From positions 79,104 through 143,103 of the forward strand of contig NZ_JADLJS010000010.1 in assembly GCF_015680405.1 (NCBI RefSeq): a stretch of 64,000 nucleotides of DNA. The letters are read 5' to 3'. The notes under the pieces were generated by a model. It did no database searches and was not told the DNA's origin. It was given only the letters and a program-made list of their open reading frames with translations. The first letter of the stretch is position 1; each line of letters starts with the position of its first letter. Positions 17,571 to 26,245 of this stretch are shown piece by piece. A program made the position numbers and the translations under genes. Source of the stretch: Pseudomonas pudica (GTDB lineage: Bacteria; Pseudomonadota; Gammaproteobacteria; Pseudomonadales; Pseudomonadaceae).

Positions 17571-18870
17571 GCAAAGCCTTGCCCAGCGCATCATCATTGC
17601 CTTTGCCCTGATGAGCGCGCTGGTGGCCGGGGCCTTCGCCTTCGGCATCGTCGGCACCGTGCACCTGGTCGAAGAGCGGCTGATTTCCTCGGTGCTGGGT
17701 GGTGACCTGCAACGCCTGCTGCGCATGGACAGCGTCAGCGACTGGAGCCACCGGCCGCGCCCCGACCAGCTTTTCTACTTCAGCGGCGGGCGTGACGACT
17801 TCGAACTGCCCAAGGACCTGCGCCACCTTGACCGCGGCTTCCACGAGGTATTCCGCGATCAGCTGTCGTACCACGCCATGGTCGAGATCGTTGATGGCCG
17901 CCGTTATGTGCTGCTGCAGGACCAGAGCGACTTCGAGGAACGCGAGCGCGTGCTGTTCGCGGTGGTGGTGGTGGGCTTCCTGCTCAGCCTGGTGCTGGCA
18001 GTCATTCTCGGCTGGCTGGTGGCGCGCCGGGTGATGGCGCCGGTAATTCGCCTGGCACGCCAGGTACGCCACCGTGACCAGTTGCTGGGCCTGGCCCCGC
18101 CGCTGGCGCCGGACTATGCCGCGGACGAAGTCGGCCAGTTGGCGGTAGCCTTCGACGACACCCTGGGCCGCCTGCGCGATGCGCTGACCCGTGAACGGTT
18201 GTTCACCAGCGACGTCAGCCACGAACTGCGCACCCCCTTGATGGTGCTGGCTACCTCGTGCGAACTGTTGATGGAGAACCCGGCCCTGGATGCCCGTTCG
18301 CGCAGCCAGGTGGAGCGTGTGGCGCGGGCCACCGAAGAGATGCGCGAGCTAGTCAAGACCTTCCTGATGCTGGCCCGGGCACAGCGCGACGAGGGCGCAG
18401 TGGCTTCGCGCGCCACCCTGCGGGAGGTGGCCGACGAACTGGTCGGGGTGTGGCGCGACACCATCGAGCAGAAGGGCCTGGCCTTGTATTACGATGGCCG
18501 CGTCAGTGCCAGCCCTGTGCTGTACAACGCTACTTTCCTGCAATCGGTAATGGGCAACCTGCTGCGCAACGCCGCGCACTACACCGACAGCGGCTATATC
18601 CGCCTGAGCCTGGAAGCCAACGGTTTCAGCGTGGAGGACAGTGGCGTGGGTATCCCGGAGGAGCAGCGCGAAGCGATGTTCCGGCCGTTCGTACGCGGCG
18701 ACGAGCGGCGCGGCGAGGGGCTGGGCCTTGGCCTGTCGCTGGTGCAGCGGATCTGCGACGACCAAGGCTGGCATGTCACCCTGACCTCCACCTTGCCGCA
18801 CGGCTGCCGTTTCGTGGTAGACCTGAGCAATACTGCGGCAAAAGGCGATCCGGACACGTTGGCCGAGTAA
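17560..18870 (+). CDS. colS: Sensor histidine kinase ColS
   Basis: A 436-residue inner-membrane kinase paired with ColR. TM1 is at 11-33, a short periplasmic domain at 34-130, TM2 at 131-155, then HAMP-like linker, HisKA with His221 (SDVSHELRTPL) and HATPase (NLLRNAAHY, VEDSGVGIP, GEGLGLGLSLV). The periplasmic part contains His35, Glu38, Glu96, Glu126 and Glu129 (the last two in an ExxE arrangement). These correspond to residues I recall as reported for iron and zinc sensing in P. putida ColS. It overlaps colR by 11 nt and shares its transcript. Confidence 0.92.
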   Translation: MEFKQSLAQRIIIAFALMSALVAGAFAFGIVGTVHLVEERLISSVLGGDLQRLLRMDSVSDWSHRPRPDQLFYFSGGRDDFELPKDLRHLDRGFHEVFRDQLSYHAMVEIVDGRRYVLLQDQSDFEERERVLFAVVVVGFLLSLVLAVILGWLVARRVMAPVIRLARQVRHRDQLLGLAPPLAPDYAADEVGQLAVAFDDTLGRLRDALTRERLFTSDVSHELRTPLMVLATSCELLMENPALDARSRSQVERVARATEEMRELVKTFLMLARAQRDEGAVASRATLREVADELVGVWRDTIEQKGLALYYDGRVSASPVLYNATFLQSVMGNLLRNAAHYTDSGYIRLSLEANGFSVEDSGVGIPEEQREAMFRPFVRGDERRGEGLGLGLSLVQRICDDQGWHVTLTSTLPHGCRFVVDLSNTAAKGDPDTLAE

Positions 18871-18895
18871 TCTGTTGTAACAGGTCACTCGGCGC

Positions 18896-18911
18896 TCAAC
18901 ATATTTTTCAC
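18896..18911 (+). promoter_or_regulatory. Candidate ColR-binding site upstream of the methyltransferase
   Basis: TCAACATATTTTTCAC matches the recalled ColR box YYNASNNYTTTTTSAC at all but one defined position. It lies 67 nt upstream of the methyltransferase start, between colS and that gene, and may give separate ColR-driven expression of the downstream genes. Confidence 0.55.
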
Positions 18912-18977
18912 ATCAGCATGACCTGATTCCTACGCTTGCTTACCTAATGTGGGCGGAATGGAGTCAGGAGATGCCCA

Positions 18978-19661
18978 ATGCGTAGCCCCATCAAGCTTGA
19001 ATTTTCCGAGAAGTACGACAAAGAACATGCGCGCGAGTACTTTCTCAAGCACCAGGATGGCCTGGCGCGACGCCTTTCCCACAAGCGTGATGAGCAGTTG
19101 GCGCGTCGCGCCTTGGCATTGGCTGGTGAGCCTGGCCTGGTCCTCGACCTGCCATGCGGCGCCGGCCGCTTCTGGCCGTTGCTGGCAGAAAAGCCCAACC
19201 GGGTGATCATCGGCGCCGACAACTCCGAAGCGATGATCGAGACAGCCTGTACCGCGCAAGCGCCAGAGGTGGTGGCACGGGTACGGCCTTTGCAGACTTC
19301 GGCATTTGCCATCGACTTGCCGGACAACTCGGTGGACAGCATTTTCTGCATGCGCTTGTTCCACCACATTGGCGAAGCGGCGCACAGAAAGACCATTCTT
19401 TCGGAATTTCAACGGGTTAGCCGTGATAGTGTGATCCTGTCCTTGTGGGTGGATGGTAACTTCAAGGCCTGGCGCCGGAAAAAGCTGGAACAACGTCGCA
19501 ACGCCCGAAAGGGCGACCAGGACAATTACCAGAACCGTTTTGTGTTACCGGCCGACACGGTCGAAGAAGAATTCCGAGCCGCCGGCTTCAGAATCCAGGA
19601 ACGCCTCGACTTCCTGCCGTTCTATGCCATGTGGCGGGTCTATGTATTGCGTAAGGGGTAG
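18978..19661 (+). CDS. Class I SAM-dependent methyltransferase of the colRS locus
   Basis: A 227-residue cytoplasmic protein. Motif I, LVLDLPCGAGRFWPLL, is at about 54-69 (SAM binding); the motif-II Asp lies in IIGADNSEAMIE, and the post-motif segment SVDSIFCMRLFHHIG is present. The final helix DFLPFYAMWRVYVLRKG ends the fold. It corresponds to the methyltransferase orf (orf222) described downstream of colRS in P. putida. The target is unknown, but linkage to the WapQ kinase suggests a lipid or lipopolysaccharide substrate. CAGGAG lies 7 nt before the ATG. Confidence 0.85.
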   Translation: MRSPIKLEFSEKYDKEHAREYFLKHQDGLARRLSHKRDEQLARRALALAGEPGLVLDLPCGAGRFWPLLAEKPNRVIIGADNSEAMIETACTAQAPEVVARVRPLQTSAFAIDLPDNSVDSIFCMRLFHHIGEAAHRKTILSEFQRVSRDSVILSLWVDGNFKAWRRKKLEQRRNARKGDQDNYQNRFVLPADTVEEEFRAAGFRIQERLDFLPFYAMWRVYVLRKG

Positions 19662-19667
19662 TGTTTG

Positions 19668-20366
19668 ATGGCTGTAGCCCAGAAAGGGGAGTCGCGGTTC
19701 GATTTTTACTGGCGCCAGCAGGGCGAGTGGGTCGAGGAGCCTAACCAGCGCCGTGGTGGCGAGAGCGGTGTTCAACGCCTCGACGATGGCAATGGCAAGC
19801 TGCTGTATGCAAAGCGCCAGGTCGGGCATATCTACCGTAGCCTGCTGCACCCTTTCGGCCGGCCGACCGTATTGCGTGAGCTGGATGCGTTGAACAGCTT
19901 CGAGCAACTGGGTGTGCGTGTACCGCGCATCGTCTTCTGTGGCGCCGAGCGGGGTGCCGACCAGCAGTGGCGTGCGCTGCTGGTGAGCGAAGCACTCGAC
20001 GGCTTCGTCGAACTCGACACCTGGCATGCCGAAGGTGCCCGCGAGCGTTATCCGCAGGTGGTGCATGAGCGTATGCTCAAGGACCTGGCAGACAACCTGG
20101 CGCGCATGCATCTGGGGCACTGGCAGCACGGCTGCCTGTATGGCAAGCACGTGTTCGTCAAGGTGATTGGCGAGGGCGAGCAGGCCCGGGTCGAAGTCGC
20201 CCTGCTGGACCTGGAAAAATGCCGGCGGCGCATCAGCTGCCAGCGCGCGGCGGGCAATGACCTGCGCCAGTTGCGCCGCCATTCGTCGCTCAATGACGCG
20301 GAATGGCAAACACTGCTCTACTTTTACCAGATGGCGTTTGGCAGCGCTGTCAAAGGGTTAGGGTAA
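19668..20366 (+). CDS. wapQ: Lipopolysaccharide kinase InaA/WapQ family protein
   Basis: A 232-residue protein of the protein-kinase-like InaA/Kdo-kinase superfamily. Seen are the nucleotide-binding Lys region (GKLLYAKRQVGH), the catalytic-loop-like LARMHLGHWQHGCLYGKHVFVK with His and Lys, and LLDLEKCRRR, which stands where kinases have the DFG Asp. Family members phosphorylate core sugars of LPS. The ATG at 19668 has AAGGGG 9 nt upstream; an adjacent TTG at 19665 is less likely. It follows the methyltransferase by 6 nt and overlaps the next small gene by 1 nt, so all three form one operon. Confidence 0.85.
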   Translation: MAVAQKGESRFDFYWRQQGEWVEEPNQRRGGESGVQRLDDGNGKLLYAKRQVGHIYRSLLHPFGRPTVLRELDALNSFEQLGVRVPRIVFCGAERGADQQWRALLVSEALDGFVELDTWHAEGARERYPQVVHERMLKDLADNLARMHLGHWQHGCLYGKHVFVKVIGEGEQARVEVALLDLEKCRRRISCQRAAGNDLRQLRRHSSLNDAEWQTLLYFYQMAFGSAVKGLG

Positions 20367-20599
20367 TGAAACTAGAAATAGCTCGAGCTTTGTTCCTGGT
20401 AGCTGGCCTGGCGGTGACCACCGTGGCGGTGGCTGCCTGGGAAGAGCCGAGGCCGACTGTGTTCAGCAAGGCCGAGCTGGCCGACCAATGCGCGTTGCCG
20501 CGGGAAGTGAAACCGCAGCAACAAGCCGAGGCCGCGCCGGATCAGGACCTGTTGCTGTTCCTGTTCGGCCTGCGCCAGGGGTTGCGGCCGTTCGGTTGA
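20366..20599 (+). CDS. Small exported protein of the colRS operon, unknown function
   Basis: A 77-residue protein whose ATG overlaps the TAA of wapQ by one base. Residues 1-23 look like a signal peptide or membrane anchor (ARALFLVAGLAVTTVAVAAW). The rest is polar, with a single Cys at about 42 and a hydrophobic LLLFLFGLRQGLRPFG end. I do not recognise a family. It is the last gene before a strong terminator, so it belongs to the colRS transcript and may act at the envelope. Confidence 0.75.
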   Translation: MKLEIARALFLVAGLAVTTVAVAAWEEPRPTVFSKAELADQCALPREVKPQQQAEAAPDQDLLLFLFGLRQGLRPFG

Positions 20600-20616
20600 A
20601 CCCGGTGTAGATGGAA

Positions 20617-20656
20617 ATGCCAGAGGCCTCGCGATTGCGGGGCCTCTGGCATTTTT
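20617..20656 (+). terminator. Terminator of the colRS-wapQ operon
   Basis: Perfect 12-bp stem ATGCCAGAGGCC / GGCCTCTGGCAT, then TTTTT, 17 nt after the last stop codon. Confidence 0.92.
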
Positions 20657-20668
20657 GCATCTGCCTTA

Positions 20669-20704
20669 CCGGCCTTTTCGCGGGCTTGCCCGCGAAGAGG
20701 CCGG
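20669..20704. repeat. Single REP-type palindrome at the end of the RND gene
   Basis: CCGGCCTTTTCGCGGGCTTGCCCGCGAAGAGGCCGG, a compact palindrome of the 'TTCGCGGGC' class, without the second unit. Confidence 0.8.
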
Positions 20705-20705
20705 A

Positions 20706-23700
20706 TCAGGCTACAGCGGGTTCCCTGGCTTTCGCCTTGTGCGCCAGCAGGGTGTAGATACAAGGCAACACGAACAGGGTGAACAGCGTGCCGATCGACA
20801 TCCCGGTGGCAATCACCGTCCCGATGTCGAAGCGGCTGACCGCCCCCGCGCCGGTCGCCAGGATCAGCGGCACCATGCCGAACACCATTGCCGCCGTGGT
20901 CATCAGCACCGGACGCAGGCGAATCGCAGCGGCTTCCTCGATTGCTTCGCGCACGCTCAGGCCGCGTTCCTCACGCAACTGGTTGGCGAATTCGACAATG
21001 AGGATGCCGTGCTTGCTGATCAGCCCGATCAGCGTCACCAGCCCGACCTGGGTGTAGATGTTCATGCTCGATACGCCCAGGAACAGCGGCAGCAGCGCGC
21101 CACAGATGGACAACGGCACCGTCACCAGAATCACCAGCGGGTCACGGAAGCTCTCGAACTGCGCCGCCAGCACCAGGAAGATGATCGCCAATGCCAGGCC
21201 GAAGGTCACCCACAGCGCGCTGCCTTCCTGCACGTACTGGCGGGCCACGCCGGCATAGTCGAAGGCAAAGCCTTCCGGAGCCTCTTCGCGGGCGATACCC
21301 TGCACGGTCTGCAGCGCCTCGCCCAGGCTGACCATGGGCACGCCCTGGATGATCGCCGAGTTCAGCTGCTGGAACTGGTTGAGCTGGCGCGGGCGGGCGC
21401 GGTCGGTGATGGTGATCAGGGTAGATAGCGGCAGCAGCTGGCCCTGGTCGTTCTTCACGTAGTAGTTGTTCAGCCAGCCGGGGTTGTCGCGGTACGGCCG
21501 CTCGACCTGGGCAATCACCTTGTAGCTGCGGCCTTCGAGGGTGAAACGGTTGATTTCCGCTTCGCCCAGCAAGGTCGCCAGGGTGCTGCCCAAGGTGTCC
21601 ATCGACACCCCCATCTGCGCCGCCTTGGCCCGGTCGATATCCACCACCACCTCGGGCTTGTCGAAGGCCAGGTCGATGTCGAGGAAGGCGAACTTGCCAG
21701 ATTCCTGGGCGCGGGCCTTGATGCGCTGGGCCACATCCAGCAGAGCCGGGTAGTCGCCAGCGCTGTTGATGACGAACTGGAACGGCAGGCCCTCGCCGGT
21801 GCCGGGCAGCGACGGCAGGTTGAAGCCGAAGATCTGCAGGCCACTGATTTCCTCGAGCTTGCTCTGCACCAGTGGCAGCAGCTCCATCTGCGTGCGCTCG
21901 CGCTCGTTCCAGGGCTTGAGCAGGAAGCCGCCGATGCCGGTCTGCACGCCATTGAAACCGTTGATCTGGAACGACGAGTAGTACTCGGGGAAAGCCTTGA
22001 ACAGCGGGGTGAATTCGTCGGTATAGGCGTTGAGGTAATCAAGGTTGGCCGGCTGAGGCGAGCTGCTCATCATGAAGATCACCCCCTGGTCCTCGTTAGG
22101 CGCCAGTTCGTTCTGGGTGAACTTCAGCAGTACCGGAATCAGGCACAGGATGATCACGGCAAACACAAGCACCACGGGCCGGCTGTCGAGGGTGGTGTGC
22201 AGCAGGCGCTGGTAGCGCACCTTCAGGCGTTCGAACAGCACGTCCAGGCGGTGGGCCAGGCCGCTGGGGTTCTGTTCCTGGCGCAGCAGCAGGGCGCACA
22301 TCATCGGTGACAGGGTGAGGGCAACGATGCCGGATATGATCACGGCACCGGCCAGGGTCAGGGCAAACTCCTTGAACAGCGCGCCGGTCAACCCGGTAAG
22401 GAAGCCGATCGGTGCATACACTGCCGCCAGGGTGATGGTCATCGACACCACCGGCATGGCGATTTCGCGTGCGCCCTCAAGGGCGGCGTCGAACGGTGAC
22501 TTGCCTTCTTCCATGTGCCGGTGGATGTTCTCCACCACGACAATCGCGTCGTCCACCACCAGGCCGATGGCCAGCACCATGGCCAGCAGGGTCAGCAGGT
22601 TGAGCGAGTAGCCCATCATCTGCATGAAGAACAGCACGCCGATCATCGACAGCGGAATGGTCACCACCGGGATCAGCACCGAACGCAGGGCACCGAGGAA
22701 CAGGAACACCACCACGATGACGATCAGTACTGCCTCGCCGAGCGTCTTGATCACTTCGTCGATGGAGGCCTGGATGAACAGCGTGGCGTCGTAGGCTATG
22801 GATACCTTCAGCGCCGAGGGCAGCTGGCTTTCCAGCTCGGGCATGATGCGCCGCACTTCCTTGATGACGTCCAGCGGGTTGGCGGCCGGTGTGGCCTTGA
22901 TGCCGATGTACACCGATGGGGTGCCGTCGAACGAGCTGACCGTGTCGTAGTTTTCCGCCCCCATCTCGACCCGTGCCACATCGCCCAGCAGCACGCGGCT
23001 GTCGCCGCTGGTCTTGACCGGCAGGGCGGCGAACGCCTCGGCCGACTTCAGCTCGGTGCTGGCGTTGATGCTGGTGACCACGTATTCGCCCTTCACCTCG
23101 CCGGCCGCGGAAAGGAAGTTGTAGCGGCGCACGGCATTGGTCACGTCGTTGGCCGACAAGCCATAGCCTGCCAGTTTCACCGGGTCGATCCAGATGCGCA
23201 TGGCGAACACCTGGTTGCCGAGGATTTCCGCTTCGGCCATGCCCGGCAGAGTCGCCAGCTTGGGCTGGATCACCCGCGACAGGTAGTCGGTGATTTGCGG
23301 GTTGCTCATTTCCTTGCTGTAGAAACTGATGTACATCAGCGCCGAGGCATCGGCGGCTTCCTTGCTCAGTACCGGGTCTTCCGAGTCCTGGGGCAGCTTG
23401 TTGCGCACTTCGTTGGCCTTGGCCAGCAGTTCGGTGAACAAGCGGTCGCTGTCGGCGCCAATGCGTGCGTAGATGGATATGATCGAGAAGTTCTGCCGGC
23501 TCACCGAGGTCATGTAGTCGATGCCTTCGGCACTGGCCAGGCTTTGCTGCAGTGGTTGGGTGATATAGCCCTGGATGGTCTCGGCGTTGGCGCCGGGGTA
23601 GGCGGTGGTCACCGTGATCAGGGCGTTTTCCATTTGCGGATACTGGCGGATCTGCAGCTTGTTCCAGGCCTGGAAGCCCAGCAGCAGGATCAGCAGGCTG

Positions 23701-23750
23701 ACCACGCTGGCCAGCACCGGGCGGCGGATGAACGGGTCGGTGAACGCCAT
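20706..23750 (-). CDS. mexW: RND multidrug efflux permease (MexW-like)
   Basis: A 1014-residue inner-membrane proton-drug antiporter of the HAE1 RND family. It has a first TM at 12-30, a large periplasmic loop, and the proton-relay Asp pair in LAIGLVVDDAIVVVENI (about 400). A second half repeats the layout. It opens FTDPFIRRPVLASVV and contains the conserved ASAEGIDYMTSVS. The adaptor gene lies 12 nt upstream; no outer-membrane channel gene is linked, so it probably uses a shared TolC-type channel. Its position between the colRS block and the imelysin genes is the same as that of MexW in P. aeruginosa, as I recall it. Substrates are not known from sequence. Confidence 0.9.
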   Translation of the reverse strand: MAFTDPFIRRPVLASVVSLLILLLGFQAWNKLQIRQYPQMENALITVTTAYPGANAETIQGYITQPLQQSLASAEGIDYMTSVSRQNFSIISIYARIGADSDRLFTELLAKANEVRNKLPQDSEDPVLSKEAADASALMYISFYSKEMSNPQITDYLSRVIQPKLATLPGMAEAEILGNQVFAMRIWIDPVKLAGYGLSANDVTNAVRRYNFLSAAGEVKGEYVVTSINASTELKSAEAFAALPVKTSGDSRVLLGDVARVEMGAENYDTVSSFDGTPSVYIGIKATPAANPLDVIKEVRRIMPELESQLPSALKVSIAYDATLFIQASIDEVIKTLGEAVLIVIVVVFLFLGALRSVLIPVVTIPLSMIGVLFFMQMMGYSLNLLTLLAMVLAIGLVVDDAIVVVENIHRHMEEGKSPFDAALEGAREIAMPVVSMTITLAAVYAPIGFLTGLTGALFKEFALTLAGAVIISGIVALTLSPMMCALLLRQEQNPSGLAHRLDVLFERLKVRYQRLLHTTLDSRPVVLVFAVIILCLIPVLLKFTQNELAPNEDQGVIFMMSSSPQPANLDYLNAYTDEFTPLFKAFPEYYSSFQINGFNGVQTGIGGFLLKPWNERERTQMELLPLVQSKLEEISGLQIFGFNLPSLPGTGEGLPFQFVINSAGDYPALLDVAQRIKARAQESGKFAFLDIDLAFDKPEVVVDIDRAKAAQMGVSMDTLGSTLATLLGEAEINRFTLEGRSYKVIAQVERPYRDNPGWLNNYYVKNDQGQLLPLSTLITITDRARPRQLNQFQQLNSAIIQGVPMVSLGEALQTVQGIAREEAPEGFAFDYAGVARQYVQEGSALWVTFGLALAIIFLVLAAQFESFRDPLVILVTVPLSICGALLPLFLGVSSMNIYTQVGLVTLIGLISKHGILIVEFANQLREERGLSVREAIEEAAAIRLRPVLMTTAAMVFGMVPLILATGAGAVSRFDIGTVIATGMSIGTLFTLFVLPCIYTLLAHKAKAREPAVA

Positions 23751-23762
23751 GCCAGCCTCCTG

Positions 23763-24911
23763 TCAGTCCTTGCCCGGCGCGCCCTGTGCGGGCTTGAGGG
23801 CTTTGTCCTGGCCGATGCGGATCGCGGCGCCGGGGGTGAGCTTCAGCTGGCCGGCGGTAACCACCTGTTCCCCGGCCTGCAGGCCCTTGCTGACCACCAC
23901 CATGCCGTCACGGCGCTCCCCAGTCTGCACCGTGCGCTGCTCGGCGGTGAGTTGCGGCTGGCCCTTGTCGTCGTTTTCCGGCTTGCCGTCCTTGTCCCTT
24001 TTCGGCGTGGCGACGTATACCGAGTTGCCATACAGGGTGTAGGTGATGGCGCTTTCCGGCACTACCACTTTTGGCTGCGGGTTGGGTAGCAGGACCAGCA
24101 GGCTGGCGAACATGCCTGGCAGCAGCTTGCCGTCCGGGTTGGCCATGGTCGCGCGCACCAGCAGGTTGCGCGTGGTTTCCTCGACTTTGGGGTTGATGGC
24201 GCTGAGGCTGGCGGGGAAGGTCTGGCCCGGGTAGGCGGCCACCTGCACCAGCACCTGCTGGCCCAGGCTCAGGTGCGGCAGGGCCTGTTCCGGTACGTTG
24301 AAGTCGACGTAGAGGCTGGATGTGTCCTGCAGGGTGGCGATCACCGTGCCGGCGGCCAGATAGTCGCCGACGTCCACCTGGCGAATGCCGATGGTGCCGC
24401 TGAACGGGGCGCTGATGCTTTTCTTGGTCTTCGATGCCTTGAGCTGGTCGACCACCGCCTGGTTGCGTCTGTACTGGGCGGTGAGGCGGTCGAACTCGCC
24501 GCGAGAGATGGCCGAGTCGCCGACCAGCTGGCTGCCACGGCCGAAATCGACCTTGGCCAGGCCCAGGTCGGCCTGGGCGGTGCCGAGCAGGGCGGTTTCC
24601 TGGTCGTCATTGAGTTGCAGCAACAGTTGCCCGGCCTTGACCTGTTGGCCCGAGTCGAAATGCAGGGCCTTGACGATGCCTTCCACCTCCAGGCTCAGCT
24701 CCACGCCCTGTAGCGCCTTGAGGCTGCCGACGGCGGGCAGGCGCTCTTGCCACGGGCGCTGTTCGGCCAAGGCGGCCGCCACGGTGATGGGCGGCTTGGG
24801 GGCAGTGAACATCTGGATCTGCTGATAGATCGAAAAAGCTTTGTAGCCCCCCAGGGCCAGCACGATCAGCAGAACCACGGCCAACATGATGAGCATGCGG
24901 CGGCGCAGCAT
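23763..24911 (-). CDS. mexV: RND efflux periplasmic adaptor (MexV-like)
   Basis: A 382-residue membrane-fusion protein. TM anchor at about 5-27 (MLIMLAVVLLIVLALGGYKAF), then the biotinyl-lipoyl half motif (VELSLEVEGIVKALHFDSGQQVKAGQLLLQL), a helical hairpin, the second lipoyl half (ISAPFSGTIGIRQVDVGDYL) and beta-barrel domains. It links the RND permease to the outer-membrane channel. The ATG at 24911 is chosen because AAGGA lies 7-11 nt upstream and the hydrophobic anchor starts there; an earlier in-frame ATG at 24974 adds unlikely sequence. It is the first gene of the two-gene operon. Confidence 0.9.
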   Translation of the reverse strand: MLRRRMLIMLAVVLLIVLALGGYKAFSIYQQIQMFTAPKPPITVAAALAEQRPWQERLPAVGSLKALQGVELSLEVEGIVKALHFDSGQQVKAGQLLLQLNDDQETALLGTAQADLGLAKVDFGRGSQLVGDSAISRGEFDRLTAQYRRNQAVVDQLKASKTKKSISAPFSGTIGIRQVDVGDYLAAGTVIATLQDTSSLYVDFNVPEQALPHLSLGQQVLVQVAAYPGQTFPASLSAINPKVEETTRNLLVRATMANPDGKLLPGMFASLLVLLPNPQPKVVVPESAITYTLYGNSVYVATPKRDKDGKPENDDKGQPQLTAEQRTVQTGERRDGMVVVSKGLQAGEQVVTAGQLKLTPGAAIRIGQDKALKPAQGAPGKD

Positions 24912-25025
24912 AGGTCCGGTTCCTTGGATAGGGTTGTTATTGGCTTGGACACGACATCGGGCGATCCTGCCCACGTGTGGATGGGGGGAAGTATTGACTG
25001 TTTTTGGGGGGAAGGGGAGTGGAAT

Positions 25026-25136
25026 GCCTGTGCCGGCCCCTTCGCGGCTAAAGCCGCTCCCACAGGGACCACGCAGTCAGTGGGTTGCGCTGTTCCTGTG
25101 GGAGCGGCTTTAGCCGCGAAGAGGCCAGTACAGCCA
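25026..25136. repeat. REP pair between the DUF1513 gene and mexV
   Basis: 'GCCCCTTCGCGGCTAAAGCCGCTCCCACAGG' faces its mirror copy. The flanking sequence 24912-25025 is the mexV upstream region; I see no convincing operator in it. Confidence 0.85.
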
Positions 25137-25145
25137 ACCTGAAAA

Positions 25146-26243
25146 TCAGACGAGATGCAGGTGGTTGTCCCAGAAACCGGACGGCAGGTTCATCGGTTGC
25201 CCGACCAGCTCGGCCTTGCGGCAATCATAGAACCGGCAACGGCCCTGCCCGGAGGTGACGACAAAGCCGTCCCGTACCGCGCCCACCCCCGCGCAATCGG
25301 GCATTGGCGCATCCAGGCGCACCGCGCCGCTGTCCAGGTCCCAGACGAACAGGCGGTTGGCCCGTGGCGCGGTAAGCGCGACCAGCCGCAGCTCGCTGTG
25401 GATAGCCACGCTGGCGGTGTACTGGGCCATGGCCTGCAACTGCCGCTCCGGTACCGGGAAGGCCTTGAACGGCTCGCCCGGGCGCTTGATTGCCAGCAGT
25501 TCGGCGGTTTCATCGGCATCGCCCATGAACTGTTGGCAGGCGGCTATGGTGCCATCGCTGCCCACCGCCAGGTGGCGCACGCTGTTCATCTGCTGGGCCA
25601 GGGTTTCCTTGCTCAGCAGGGTACCGTCGCGCTGCATCAGCACCAGGCTCGGTTCCATGGCGTCGAGGTTCATCTCCACCCGGCTCTCGGCTTCGGTGCG
25701 GATACCGCCGTTGGCCACGATCAGCGTCTCGCCGTCCGGCAGCCAGGCCACTTCGTGCGGGCCGATGCCATGGGTCGGAATCTCGCCGCTGTGCACCAGG
25801 CGCTCGCCTTCGAAGCGGTATACACCGAGTACGCCACGCCCCGGGTCGGTGGTGTCGTTCTCGGTGGCGTACAGCCATTCGCCACTTTTATGGATGACCG
25901 CGTGGCCGTAGAAATGCCGGTTCGGCTGCGAGCTCACGGTCTGCAGCAGGCGCCCGTCGCGCAGGTCGACCAGGTAGCTTTCGGTGCCGGGACGGCGGGC
26001 GACGAACAGGGCGATCGGCAGATCCGGGTGATGGATGATGGCATGGCAACGTTGGGCGACCTGGGTGCTGAACACCTGGGTGCCGTCCAGGCGGAACCCG
26101 ACCGCATAGTGCTTGCCATCGCCGTCGTCACGCGCTGACAGCAGCAGGGGCTCGCTGCCTTTGTTGCGGAACAGGCTCCAGCCGCCCAGGGTGAGGGCGC
26201 TGAGCAATACGCTACCGAGTTTGAGGGCCTGGCGTCGCAGCAT
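25146..26243 (-). CDS. DUF1513 beta-propeller-like exported protein
   Basis: A 365-residue protein with a basic N-terminus and a hydrophobic stretch (MLRRQALKLGSVLLSALTLGGWSLF), likely a signal sequence of Tat-like or membrane-anchored form. The body has repeated strand motifs such as YAVGFRLDGTQVFSTQVAQRCHAIIHHP and GIGPHEVAWLPDGETLIVANGG, which suggest a seven-bladed propeller. DUF1513 genes accompany imelysin and di-haem oxidoreductase genes in many proteobacteria. The start is 2 nt after the imelysin stop, so the genes are co-translated. A role in periplasmic iron handling is inferred from context only. Confidence 0.85.
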   Translation of the reverse strand: MLRRQALKLGSVLLSALTLGGWSLFRNKGSEPLLLSARDDGDGKHYAVGFRLDGTQVFSTQVAQRCHAIIHHPDLPIALFVARRPGTESYLVDLRDGRLLQTVSSQPNRHFYGHAVIHKSGEWLYATENDTTDPGRGVLGVYRFEGERLVHSGEIPTHGIGPHEVAWLPDGETLIVANGGIRTEAESRVEMNLDAMEPSLVLMQRDGTLLSKETLAQQMNSVRHLAVGSDGTIAACQQFMGDADETAELLAIKRPGEPFKAFPVPERQLQAMAQYTASVAIHSELRLVALTAPRANRLFVWDLDSGAVRLDAPMPDCAGVGAVRDGFVVTSGQGRCRFYDCRKAELVGQPMNLPSGFWDNHLHLV

Positions 26244-26245
26244 GA

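Noticed and set aside
22515..24089. A 524-codon open frame antisense to the RND genes
   Set aside because: It spans two minus-strand genes and their junction, with a His/Gln/Asp-rich composition typical of reverse-strand frames in GC-rich DNA.
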